Of a stretch of DNA of 64,000 bases, positions 9,183-17,461 are shown piece by piece. The DNA is from Puniceicoccales bacterium Verruco_02 (lineage in GTDB: Bacteria; Verrucomicrobiota; Verrucomicrobiia; Opitutales; Oceanipulchritudinaceae). The stretch spans positions 23,307-87,306 of the forward strand of contig LVBW01000020.1 of assembly GCA_001604585.1 (NCBI GenBank), written 5' to 3'. Both the position numbers and the translations under genes were made by a program. Within the stretch, counting starts at the first letter, position 1. The number at the start of each line of letters is the position of its first letter. The notes below the pieces were generated by a model. That model did no database searches. It had not been told where the DNA came from and worked only from the letters and a program-made list of their open reading frames with translations.

Positions 9183-9920
9183 ATGAATCTGATGCTCATA
9201 GAGGGTGTTCCAGAGCGCCTTATATTACCCTTCGCCGACCCTCGCGCAAAGCATGTGCGGGAGCTGTTGCGCATGGGACCGGGGGACCGCTTTGACGTTG
9301 GCAGCATAGGCGGACCAAGGGGCAAGGCGCTAATCGCAGCCGACAGCGCAAGCGGCATGGAGCTACAGCTGGAGTGGGGTGCACTGCCACGTCCAGCTCT
9401 TCCGCTCAGCCTCATTGTGGGCCTTTCCCGTCCCCAGACCATGCGCAAGATACTGCGCGAGGCCCCTGCACTCGGTATTGCGGCCCTGCATCTGCCACGT
9501 TGTGCGCGTAGCGAGGCCGGTTACTCCAGCAGCTCCCTATGGAGCGGCTCGGAGTGGCGAGATCTGCTTCACGCAGGTACAGAGCAGGCCTTTACTACGC
9601 GGGTTCCGGAGCTGAAGCTTCACGATAACCTTGCCGAAGCCCTCGCAGCGGTGGGAAGCGCGACCGAGCGCATTGCCCTTGATAATTACGAGGCTAGCCT
9701 GCCACTAGCCCGTTGGAAACCCTCCGCGCACCCGGTTTCTTGCCTTCTTTGCGTTGGCCCGGAGAGGGGCTGGGATGGACCGGAGAGGGTGCAGTTACGC
9801 GAGAACGGCTGCCAGCTTGCCCACCTTGGCCCGCTTGTACTGCGCACGGAGACTGCGATGATCGCGGGTAGCGCCCTTGTCGCCTCCAGCCTCGGATACT
9901 TGGACGATATGAAGGACTGA
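9183..9920 (+). CDS. rsmE: 16S rRNA (uracil-1498-N3)-methyltransferase RsmE
   Basis: SPOUT-class methyltransferase that methylates N3 of U1498 in helix 44 of 16S rRNA. It is 245 residues, the usual family size. The N-terminal PUA-like domain has HVRELLRMGPGDRFDVG. The C-terminal knotted domain carries the SAM-binding signatures CVGPERGWDGPE and LGPLVLRTETAMIAG. The gene sits between the DUF151 gene (45-base gap) and the MscS channel gene (25-base gap), so a three-gene transcript is likely. Confidence 0.95.
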   Translation: MNLMLIEGVPERLILPFADPRAKHVRELLRMGPGDRFDVGSIGGPRGKALIAADSASGMELQLEWGALPRPALPLSLIVGLSRPQTMRKILREAPALGIAALHLPRCARSEAGYSSSSLWSGSEWRDLLHAGTEQAFTTRVPELKLHDNLAEALAAVGSATERIALDNYEASLPLARWKPSAHPVSCLLCVGPERGWDGPERVQLRENGCQLAHLGPLVLRTETAMIAGSALVASSLGYLDDMKD

Positions 9921-9945
9921 ACCAACACCGTATTTCTCCACAACC

Positions 9946-11196
9946 ATGAAAGAGCAGATTGCCAGAATCATCTTCCAAGTAGAACAGCTCGGTCCAGCCG
10001 CCGGTATTGTCATATGGCTCTTAGCCGGGCTTGTCTCATATCTGCTGGGCACAAGAATCATCAGTCCGATAATCAAACGGGTGACAGAGAGGACCAGTTG
10101 GGACTGGGACGACATACTGATACGCAACGGCTTTGCCAGCACCCTTTCCACGCTCGTTACGGTTGTCTTGCTGAGTGCCACCCGGCCCCTGCTTGGGGAC
10201 ATGGGCGAACTGGCCAACCTATTCCTCGCCAGATTGCTTAACCTGGCGCTCATATTGTCCTGCTACCTCTTGCTGGTGCAGGTACTGCGCACCGTGTACA
10301 TGAGCTACGATGCGCGGGAAAACAGCCGCAACCTCCCCGTCAAGACCCTGACGCAGGCCGTCACGGTCGTATTGAGTATCCTTACGATAATTCTCGTAAT
10401 TGCGCAACTTACGGACAAGAACCCCGTTCACATCCTGTCCGGCCTCGGGGCCTTGACTGCGGTCCTAATGCTCGTTTTCAAGGACTCCATTTTGGGCCTT
10501 GTCGCCGGGGTGCAGCTATCCGTTTACGATCTTGTGCGCAAGGGCGACTGGATAGAGATGCCCTCGCGCGGTGCTGATGGCGACGTCATAGACATCACTC
10601 TGACCACTGTGCGCGTGCAGAACTGGGACAAGACCATCACGGCCATTCCGGCATACGATCTAGTCAGCAGTTCCTTCAAGAACTGGCGCGGTATGAGTGA
10701 AAGCGGCGGCCGGAGAATCAAGAGGGCCATTAATATCGACATGAACACAATCCGCTTCATCAACGCGGCCGAGCTGGAAGAGATGAAGTCGATCAAGTTG
10801 CTGCGCGAGTACTTGGCAGGCAAACAGTGCGAGATTGAGGCCTTCAACAAGGGGCACTTTGCCGAAGGCGAGCTGGCCAACCTCGTGAACGGACGTCGTC
10901 TTACCAATGTGGGCACTTTCCGCGCCTATTGCACGGCGTATCTCAAGGCACATCCGCAGATACATGCCAACACTCCGGGCCTGACTTTTCTTATCCGCCA
11001 GCTCGACCCCGGTCCGAGTGGTTTGCCGCTGGAGATATACGTGTTTGTGAAGGATACGCGCTGGGTGCAGTACGAGGGTATTCAGGCGGACATTTTCGAT
11101 CATCTGTTGGCCGCATTGCCCTGCTTTGGGCTGAGAGCTTTCCAGCAGCCCACGGGGGCGGATTTTCGCAATCTGGCAGGCGGCAAACAGGGATAG
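9946..11196 (+). CDS. MscS-family mechanosensitive ion channel (YbdG/MscM-like)
   Basis: A 416-residue inner-membrane channel expected to gate under membrane tension during hypo-osmotic shock. The N-terminal third has several hydrophobic helices (IVIWLLAGLVSYLLG, LSTLVTVVLLS, LNLALILSCYLLLVQVL, VTVVLSILTIILVIAQL). The pore-lining helix and beta domain follow: GLGALTAVLMLVFKDSILGL, then GDWIEMPSRGADGDVIDITLTTVRVQNWD. The long C-terminal cytoplasmic domain and the 'YDLVRKGDWIEM' context match the larger YbdG type rather than the short MscS type. It ends 13 bases from the convergent glycosyltransferase gene. Confidence 0.92.
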   Translation: MKEQIARIIFQVEQLGPAAGIVIWLLAGLVSYLLGTRIISPIIKRVTERTSWDWDDILIRNGFASTLSTLVTVVLLSATRPLLGDMGELANLFLARLLNLALILSCYLLLVQVLRTVYMSYDARENSRNLPVKTLTQAVTVVLSILTIILVIAQLTDKNPVHILSGLGALTAVLMLVFKDSILGLVAGVQLSVYDLVRKGDWIEMPSRGADGDVIDITLTTVRVQNWDKTITAIPAYDLVSSSFKNWRGMSESGGRRIKRAINIDMNTIRFINAAELEEMKSIKLLREYLAGKQCEIEAFNKGHFAEGELANLVNGRRLTNVGTFRAYCTAYLKAHPQIHANTPGLTFLIRQLDPGPSGLPLEIYVFVKDTRWVQYEGIQADIFDHLLAALPCFGLRAFQQPTGADFRNLAGGKQG

Positions 11197-11209
11197 GGGC
11201 AAAGGGCTT

Positions 11210-12385
11210 TCAACGCTTGGGCGTTTCTGCCGCCCATGCAGCTATGTCGCTTGCGTAGTCCGCCCATGTGCGTATGGGGCGGGCATTCGCCTCTGCCTCT
11301 AGCCTTGCCCGCAGGGCAGGGTCGCTTATCACGCTTCTCAGCCCAAGGGCAATGGCTGGCGCGTCTGTCCCCGCTAGGCGCAGGCAGCCGCCCCCTTGCG
11401 ATACCTCGTTCAGCGCCCCGCATGTGGTACAGACGCAGGGCTTCCCATACGCCAGGCTTTCCACGACGGGCAGGCCAAAGCCCTCGTTCAGTGAGCAATA
11501 GGTGCTTATGTCGCAGGCGGCATAGCGTTCCCTAAGAGTGGCTCCGTCCACGGCGCCTAGCCAGCGCAGGCAGCGTCCCGATGACTGAAGATTACAGATG
11601 CGTTCAACGACCGGCGCACCAAGTTCGCGGTGTGCCATGCCCACCAGTTCAAGCTCGAAGACAAGGCCCTCGCTCCACAGCCTTTCGGCAGCGTCCAGAA
11701 GGGCCAGATGGTTTTTTCGTGGCTCAAGCGTCGATACGCAGAGTATTCGCAAGGAATTGACCCTGCTTGTGACTGGTCCAGCCCGCAAGGGCGGCCTTTC
11801 TACGCCGAGCGGAATAACGCTTACAGGGGGCGGATTGTCGATGCCCATGTCCAACCAATGGGCCAGAAGTTCTCTCCGCGAAGCCTCCGACACTGCTGCC
11901 ACGCCGTCCATGCGGGCAAGAGCGGCAATATACTCCGGAAAGCGCTCAACCGTGGCCCGAGACGACAGCTCCGGCATACGTAGGGCAATGGCGTCGTGGA
12001 ACACGGCCAGAAACGGCAGTTCCGGCAATGCGCGGCGAAGCTTCGGCAGGGCGCGCAGGCAGCGGCTCATGACAAACTCCGGCATCAATACAGCCTTGGC
12101 CTCTTTGGGCAAGGCAGCGCGCTGCCGGCATAGCATGCGCATTCGTCCGGCCAGCTTTTCGCCGAGGGTCCATGCCTCGCTCTTGCGCCTTGCTGCACCG
12201 GCATCGTCGCGTGGCTCAAGGCGCTCCAGTTCCCTCTTGCGCGCGCTGCGCCAGCAGCCCTGCCAAGGGTCGTGGACTATGGCTAGGGCCCCTTGCCCAA
12301 GCTCTGCAAAGAGGTTGCGACACACCTGCTGAATGCCGGTCGAGGCCGTCGTGTGCGCCGTATGGCTGAGTTCCACAAGCAGCAT
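11210..12385 (-). CDS. GT4-type glycosyltransferase
   Basis: A 391-residue retaining glycosyltransferase of the GT-B fold. The start is the ATG at 12385 (MLLVELSHTAHTT). It overlaps the TGA of the upstream gene by one base (TGATG), which implies translational coupling. The C-terminal nucleotide-sugar site is clear: LRILCVSTLEPRKNH, then CSLNEGFGLPVVESLAYGKPCV. It is the last gene of a five-gene operon on the minus strand (17387 down to 11210). Donor and acceptor sugars are not readable from sequence. Confidence 0.85.
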   Translation of the reverse strand: MLLVELSHTAHTTASTGIQQVCRNLFAELGQGALAIVHDPWQGCWRSARKRELERLEPRDDAGAARRKSEAWTLGEKLAGRMRMLCRQRAALPKEAKAVLMPEFVMSRCLRALPKLRRALPELPFLAVFHDAIALRMPELSSRATVERFPEYIAALARMDGVAAVSEASRRELLAHWLDMGIDNPPPVSVIPLGVERPPLRAGPVTSRVNSLRILCVSTLEPRKNHLALLDAAERLWSEGLVFELELVGMAHRELGAPVVERICNLQSSGRCLRWLGAVDGATLRERYAACDISTYCSLNEGFGLPVVESLAYGKPCVCTTCGALNEVSQGGGCLRLAGTDAPAIALGLRSVISDPALRARLEAEANARPIRTWADYASDIAAWAAETPKR

Positions 12386-13713
12386 CAGGCATCCTCCCGA
12401 CTTGTGCCCGAAATGGCGGCTATCTGCCCGGCAAGCCGTTTTGCAAGAGCGGTGGATAGAGCCTCGTCGCCAAGACGCAGCCCCCCAAGGGCCTGCCCTG
12501 TACGCCTTGCCAGCGAAGGGGCGCACATGGAACCCTGATAGCGTTTGACAATCGGGGCAAAGTCCAGAAGCGCGGCAGCAAAGGCTTCCGCGCAGTGTCG
12601 CTCCTCCAGAAGCATCCTGCCACGCAGGCCGTATTCGACCAGCTCGTCGTAGTTGTTCAGCGCGGCGTCCCAGTGTCTGTGCAGCTCCTTTAGCTCGCGC
12701 TCCGGGTCCAAGAGAAGGAGGCTGCCCTCGGGCTGACGCTCATACCAGCCTGTCCGAGTGGCTATGCTGGGCAGGGAATGGTTCCAGAAGCGAAGCTGAG
12801 CGCCCGACGCCTCGCCTACACTCGGCCAGCGCAGGTTAAGGGCCATGTGAACCCTGTCCATCAGTCGTCCCAACGCCTCTTCTGACAGGTAGCCATGCAG
12901 GCGGACGTTTCTGCCAAGGCATAGTGTGTGAATCTTCCTGCGCAGAGCCTTTTCGTCGCGCACACTGCCAGCCACATGCAGTAGCAGGCGCTCCGGGCGC
13001 GGATAGGCGGCAATGGCGTCGAGTATCTGTGAAAGGCGGCGCGATGGGCTGTTGAGGTGTCCGCATACAAGTAGCTCCAGCGGCGCTCCGCTTGATAGAG
13101 TGCGCCCTCGGGGCGCTGGCAGTTCTGCGTTCGGCAGCCAGGGTAGGGGAGTGTCCAGCAGCGGAATGCGCAGATTGGGCACAGCTTCGAGCAGGGCGGA
13201 GGCGTTGTGAGATACTACGCCCAGCGCGCCTTCCAGTGGCCACCAAGTAAGGGGATACTTCTGCGCTAGATCTCGCAGGTTGGCCCTGCCTTCCAGCCAC
13301 GTTTTCCCCAGTTCGACGGCTTCCGCGCCTTCGCGTTCCAGAAGGGCTAGGTAGCGTTCACGGCCCGCCGGGCGGCGTTCGATGGTATAATACGCCAGCT
13401 CGTGTACGCAGACATCGTGCAAGATCACAAGTCCGGGAACCCGCCGGGCGATCTCCATTATCGGGGCGTGGAAACGCGCGTCGTTGCCGATGCTGTAAAT
13501 GTTCAGGTCGGCGTAGGACAGCGCCCGCCAGTCCATGTTGTCCGCGTCGTAACGGCGGACCTTTGCCATGCGTCTTGTCCGGGCGTCCACATCGTCGCTG
13601 TCTGTCCAGAGAGTCAGATCCAGCGCAGCGGATAAAGCCGGGAGCATACGTGCCACGCACTGAGCAATGTCGGTGCGGGCGGGCGGCAGGGGGCTGAAGA
13701 GGTTTACCTTCAT
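12385..13713 (-). CDS. Glycosyltransferase family 1/4-like protein
   Basis: A 442-residue GT-B-like enzyme. The N-terminus MKVNLFSPLPPARTDIAQ is the typical acceptor-side start of GT4 enzymes. Later stretches (LELLVCGHLNSPSR, RLHGYLSEEALGRLMDRVHMALNLRWPSVGEASG) correspond to the donor-binding half. The usual E-x7-E motif appears degenerate (PSVGEASGAQLRFWNHSLPS). The ATG overlaps the upstream stop by four bases (ATGA) and the stop overlaps the next gene by one base. This supports one operon and probably one glycan pathway. Confidence 0.75.
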   Translation of the reverse strand: MKVNLFSPLPPARTDIAQCVARMLPALSAALDLTLWTDSDDVDARTRRMAKVRRYDADNMDWRALSYADLNIYSIGNDARFHAPIMEIARRVPGLVILHDVCVHELAYYTIERRPAGRERYLALLEREGAEAVELGKTWLEGRANLRDLAQKYPLTWWPLEGALGVVSHNASALLEAVPNLRIPLLDTPLPWLPNAELPAPRGRTLSSGAPLELLVCGHLNSPSRRLSQILDAIAAYPRPERLLLHVAGSVRDEKALRRKIHTLCLGRNVRLHGYLSEEALGRLMDRVHMALNLRWPSVGEASGAQLRFWNHSLPSIATRTGWYERQPEGSLLLLDPERELKELHRHWDAALNNYDELVEYGLRGRMLLEERHCAEAFAAALLDFAPIVKRYQGSMCAPSLARRTGQALGGLRLGDEALSTALAKRLAGQIAAISGTSREDA

Positions 13714-14756
13714 GCGAGGAGCTTTGCTATGACGTTCGGCCAGTTGATGCCAAGTTCGTCGATGCGGGCGCGGCCTCTCTGTCCTGCCTCCTGCCCAAAG
13801 GCGCGGTCTTCCCAGAGAGTGTCCATTGCTTCGGCAATCGCCTCGGCATTCGGCGCACGCACAAGCCCCGTACCGCCATCGCTTATGAACTCCAGCGGTC
13901 CGCCAGAGTCAGTGCAAGTGATGACTGGCTTGGCCGACAGCATGGCCTCGAGGGTAATGTAGCCGTAGTCCTCGTCAAGAGGAGGGAAAATGACTCCGCG
14001 GCACCCGGCGTAGCGGGCAAGCATGTCCTCGTCGCTAATGAGGCCCAGCCATTCCACGCGGCTGGACACACGAAAGCGCTCTGCCATTGTGCGCAGTTTC
14101 TCCATGTATGCGGGGTTGTCAGGCTTGCCTGCAAAGACCATGCGCACGGGTCTCTTTGTGCGGGCAAGGGCTTCGAGGACAAGCTCCTGACGCTTGAGTT
14201 CGCAAAGGCGGCTTGGGTAAAAGAAGTAGTCGCCGAACTCACCAGTGCGGAAACGCTCGGCACCTCTTGGGGGGTGATATAGAGGCGTGGAATCTAGTCC
14301 GCAGAATTCCTTCAGGCGGCCTGCCACGTTGCGGGAATTGGCGAATATGGCCCGCGCCTCTGGCAACAGCTCTGTTTCGCTGCGCATTATGGCCTCGCGA
14401 ACGCTTTGTCCTTCCGGGTAGTAGCCTAGATCGCAGTCGGGCTTTGCCCATAGGTCGAATGCAGTGCGGTGCTGGTGCAGTATCCAGAGCACCTTGTTTG
14501 GGTGTGGTATGTGATAGGCCGGGAAGCGAAGCCCGATCACGCGGTCAACGGGCAGGCCGTTGCTCTCGCCTATGTCCAGCATCCGGCAGGCAAGCAGGTT
14601 GTCCAGTATCCTCTCAGGCGGGTACCATTTGAAGGGGATTGCGACAAGCTCCGCTTCGTGCCCGGCCCGGCGCAGAGCGTCGATTAGGGACTGGGCGTGA
14701 ATCTCCGCGCCTCCTTTTGTGAAGAGAACCTGTGTAGTTAGCACTGCTACTCGCAT
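13710..14756 (-). CDS. GT4-type glycosyltransferase
   Basis: A 348-residue GT-B enzyme. MRVAVLTTQVLFTKGGAEIHAQSLIDALRR is the N-terminal GGAE-type acceptor loop. FFYPSRLCELKRQELVLEA is the start of the donor-binding domain, and PPLDEDYGYITLEAMLSAKPVI is the E-x7-E signature region in the variant seen in mannosyltransferase-like enzymes. It starts 16 bases after the hypothetical gene at 14773-15441 and overlaps the following gene by four bases. Its sugar specificity cannot be inferred. Confidence 0.88.
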   Translation of the reverse strand: MRVAVLTTQVLFTKGGAEIHAQSLIDALRRAGHEAELVAIPFKWYPPERILDNLLACRMLDIGESNGLPVDRVIGLRFPAYHIPHPNKVLWILHQHRTAFDLWAKPDCDLGYYPEGQSVREAIMRSETELLPEARAIFANSRNVAGRLKEFCGLDSTPLYHPPRGAERFRTGEFGDYFFYPSRLCELKRQELVLEALARTKRPVRMVFAGKPDNPAYMEKLRTMAERFRVSSRVEWLGLISDEDMLARYAGCRGVIFPPLDEDYGYITLEAMLSAKPVITCTDSGGPLEFISDGGTGLVRAPNAEAIAEAMDTLWEDRAFGQEAGQRGRARIDELGINWPNVIAKLLA

Positions 14757-14772
14757 CGTAATAAAGAGGTGG

Positions 14773-15441
14773 TCAGTTCCTGTCCGCCAGAATGTCGCGG
14801 ATTAGCTGGAGAGATATAATCTGGCAGCGGTTGATTTCGTACTGGTTGCGCATGATGCGGCGAAGCAGGGCCGGTCGATGCTCGACAATGTCCAGTTGGT
14901 GGCGCACTTCCTTGATGTGCCAGCGCAGGTGTTCGCACTTTTCGATGAAAGCTGCATCATCAAGGCCCTTGAACTTGTTATTCATGACAAGCCCGGCAAG
15001 GATGGAGATCGCATCGTTGAGCGATGCGTTGAACGCGTCCTGCGGGCGGCGAATTCTTCGCGCAAGTGGCGAGCCTCTTGCGGAGTGGTTGAGATGCCTT
15101 GCTTTGGCGAAGCCCTCGTACAGCTTCGCCTTCAGTTCGGCATCTGCAAATAGCCCAAGCCTGCCAATCGCATCAGCCATTTCTGCGCTGCCTTCGCAGA
15201 GCATCCGGTTGATTCGTCCCTGCTTTCTCATGGAGCGTCGCAGAGGCTTGAGCAGCTTGACGTTGGCAGAGTTGAGCCGCTCGGCTACGTCGATAGCCTC
15301 GAAACTGAATAGGGCCGATGGGTTGCCAGCCGCGCTTCGCGTCGTATTGGAAGCAGTTTCGAGAAGGATAGCGAATAGTTCCGCACTGCTTTCCGCCCTT
15401 CCAGCCCGAATCGTCCATACCTTTGACGTTTCGCTGTTCAC
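14773..15441 (-). CDS. Hypothetical protein in glycosyltransferase operon
   Basis: A 222-residue protein that I do not recognise. It begins with GTG at 15441, overlapping the stop of the upstream glycosyltransferase gene by four bases (GTGA), so it is very probably translated. It is helical and rich in Arg, Leu and Ala, with no signal peptide or membrane segment (e.g. LKPLRRSMRKQGRINRMLC, FIEKCEHLRWHIKEVRHQLD, RNQYEINRCQIISLQLIRDI). The basic helical character could suit an accessory or scaffold protein for the enzymes around it; that is inference only. Confidence 0.7.
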   Translation of the reverse strand: MNSETSKVWTIRAGRAESSAELFAILLETASNTTRSAAGNPSALFSFEAIDVAERLNSANVKLLKPLRRSMRKQGRINRMLCEGSAEMADAIGRLGLFADAELKAKLYEGFAKARHLNHSARGSPLARRIRRPQDAFNASLNDAISILAGLVMNNKFKGLDDAAFIEKCEHLRWHIKEVRHQLDIVEHRPALLRRIMRNQYEINRCQIISLQLIRDILADRN

Positions 15442-17387
15442 TTTGACCTCCCGCGTTTCCAGCGGATGCGCAAGGGGCCGATTTTCAGGCCGCGCTCACG
15501 TTCTTCCATGTCTGCGCGTAGGACGTTTAGGGCATCTGAGAGAGTCTGCATTGCGGCAAGCTGGGAATCCATGCGTTCGATGAAACGATCTCGGGATTCT
15601 CTTTCCTCTGCTGCGTTTGCATCGAGGCGGCGCGAGAGTTCGGCGTTTTGTTGGGCAAGTTCCTCGAACGCTATCATATGTCGCGCGTCTCTGCTGGCCT
15701 CTTCGCTGGCCATCTTGTCAATGCGTTCGTAGATCGCAGCGGCCTTGGCCAATGAGCTGTTATTCGCTTCAGAAAGCTGGCTGGCGAGTCCAAGGACTAG
15801 GGACTTAAGTTCCGTTTCGCGTCGTTCGGCCTCGTCCTGTCTGTCTGTGACGCTGCAAAGGTGTGCCTTCAAGTCGGCGTCGCGCTCTGCGGAAGAAGCG
15901 CCTGATTCCCTGAGTTCTCCTACAAGTCCGGACAGGCTGTCGAGGTGTGCCTTTATGTCGGTAATACGGGGCAGGGCATCGCCCCTGAGAGCATCAGCAG
16001 TTTCGCCTTGAGCGGAGGACAGGCTGCAAAGGTGTGCCTTCAAGTCGGCGTCGCGCTCTACGGAGGATGCGCCGGAAGCGGTGAGGGCTACGATAAGACC
16101 GCTAAGGCTGTCGAGGTGTGTCTTAAGGTCGGAAAGGCGGGGCAGGGCATCGCCCCGGAGAGCATCAGCAGTTTCGCCTTGAGCGGAGGACAGGCTGCAA
16201 AGGTGCGCCTTGAGGTCGGCGTCGCGAGTCAAAGATGCGGCGGAATCCGAACTTAATGCGTCAAGTATTGTGCTTACGCTGCAAAGGTGGGCTTTCAAGT
16301 CGGCGTCGCGCTCTGCGGAGGATGCGCCGGAAGCGGTGAGGGCTTCGATAAGCCTAGTAAGACTGTCGAGGTGTGCCTTCAGGTCGGAAAGGCGTTCGCT
16401 CTGGGCCGGTAACAGATCCATGCCTGGAGCCATCCTGTCGGTCTGCGCACGAAGCCAGCCAAGCTCGTCCAAGAGCGACTGCATACGCCTGTCCGTGCGG
16501 ACAAGGTAGCGGCCAGCGTTCAGAGCAAGCCCTATGCCTTCGGTACTCTTGCCTGCCTGGAGACGCAGGTAATGATTCATCAGCCCGTTGAAGAGGCGCT
16601 CGTGCTCGCCCGCTCCAGCTGTCACACTGTTGGCATGTGTCCCGCTCTTGCGCCAGTGGTAGAAGGCCAGAGGGCGGCATATGACACCTATTTCCCAGCG
16701 CAGCAGGAAGCGAATGTTGAAATCCATGTCGCCCACGAGGCTGAAGCGCGGGTCGTAGGGGCCTATCTGGGCAATTACGCTACGGCGATAAAGAAAGGCT
16801 ATCGGAGGAAAGGGGTTTTCGTAGGCGACGCTGAACAGGTTCACCTTGCGCAAGGGTAGGTAAGCCTCGCGAGATATTTCCACAGGCTGGCCATCGTGTC
16901 CCAGTTCTTCATTGATCTTGACCGTGTTGACCACCACGCCCTGACAGGATGAGTCTGGCCCGCGTTCTTCGAGGTAGGCCACGGTGGAGGAAAGAAATTG
17001 CGGTGCCCAGGCGTCGTCGTCGTCGTGTATGCCCACATAGATGCCCCGTGCCAGCGACAGACCAGCGTTGCTAGCCTCCTGCATCCCCGTGGACACAGCA
17101 TTGTGTATCACGACAAGCCGCCCTGCGTAACGCGTCTTGTATGATGCGAGCACTTTGTCCAGCTCGGCAGAGTCGCCTCCGTCGTTTACAATTATGTGCT
17201 CCCAGTCTGTAAAGTCCTGCGCAAGGACGGACTCAAGCGCCCGGCGAAGAAGGACGATACGGTTGCAGGTCCGCGTGATTACGCTGACCTTGGGCGGCCT
17301 TGCAGCCGAAGATACTGTTTGGGCAGAGCCTTCCGGTTCCGCATTCGGGGCGGGATTCACTAATACGGAATCGCCACGCCACAGCAT
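15438..17387 (-). CDS. GT2 glycosyltransferase with long repeat-built coiled-coil tail
   Basis: A 649-residue protein. The N-terminal GT-A domain, ~residues 33-255, has PPKVSVITRTCNRIVLLRRALESVLAQ, the nucleotide site IIVNDGGDS and the metal motif HDDDDAW. After residue ~334 the protein becomes a chain of 27-30-residue units containing DLKAHLxSLS (at 334, 361, 389, 419, 446, 476 and 503). A charged coiled coil follows to the C-terminus (LSEANNSSLAKAAAIYERID...). The GT domain probably extends a surface glycan; the tail may act as a scaffold or length-measuring rod, as proposed for some chain-length-controlling glycosyltransferases (inference). It is the first gene of the five-gene minus-strand operon, divergent from the gene at 17462. 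Confidence 0.85.
   Translation of the reverse strand: MLWRGDSVLVNPAPNAEPEGSAQTVSSAARPPKVSVITRTCNRIVLLRRALESVLAQDFTDWEHIIVNDGGDSAELDKVLASYKTRYAGRLVVIHNAVSTGMQEASNAGLSLARGIYVGIHDDDDAWAPQFLSSTVAYLEERGPDSSCQGVVVNTVKINEELGHDGQPVEISREAYLPLRKVNLFSVAYENPFPPIAFLYRRSVIAQIGPYDPRFSLVGDMDFNIRFLLRWEIGVICRPLAFYHWRKSGTHANSVTAGAGEHERLFNGLMNHYLRLQAGKSTEGIGLALNAGRYLVRTDRRMQSLLDELGWLRAQTDRMAPGMDLLPAQSERLSDLKAHLDSLTRLIEALTASGASSAERDADLKAHLCSVSTILDALSSDSAASLTRDADLKAHLCSLSSAQGETADALRGDALPRLSDLKTHLDSLSGLIVALTASGASSVERDADLKAHLCSLSSAQGETADALRGDALPRITDIKAHLDSLSGLVGELRESGASSAERDADLKAHLCSVTDRQDEAERRETELKSLVLGLASQLSEANNSSLAKAAAIYERIDKMASEEASRDARHMIAFEELAQQNAELSRRLDANAAEERESRDRFIERMDSQLAAMQTLSDALNVLRADMEERERGLKIGPLRIRWKRGRSK
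15798..16388 (-). repeat. In-frame tandem repeats encoding DLKAHL coiled-coil units
   Basis: Within the GT2 gene, seven units carry DLKAHLxSLS or close variants at residues 334, 361, 389, 419, 446, 476 and 503. Two consecutive 57-residue blocks (389-445 and 446-502; 171 bp each) are nearly identical in protein and DNA, including the shared stretch SAQGETADALRGDALPR. This points to recent duplication of a 171-bp unit. Confidence 0.85.
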
Positions 17388-17461
17388 TTCGTTTCAGAGA
17401 AGGCCGCAAAACGCCCAGCTTCTGAAACGTGTAACGGCGCTGCGGCGATATACCGGGCTGA

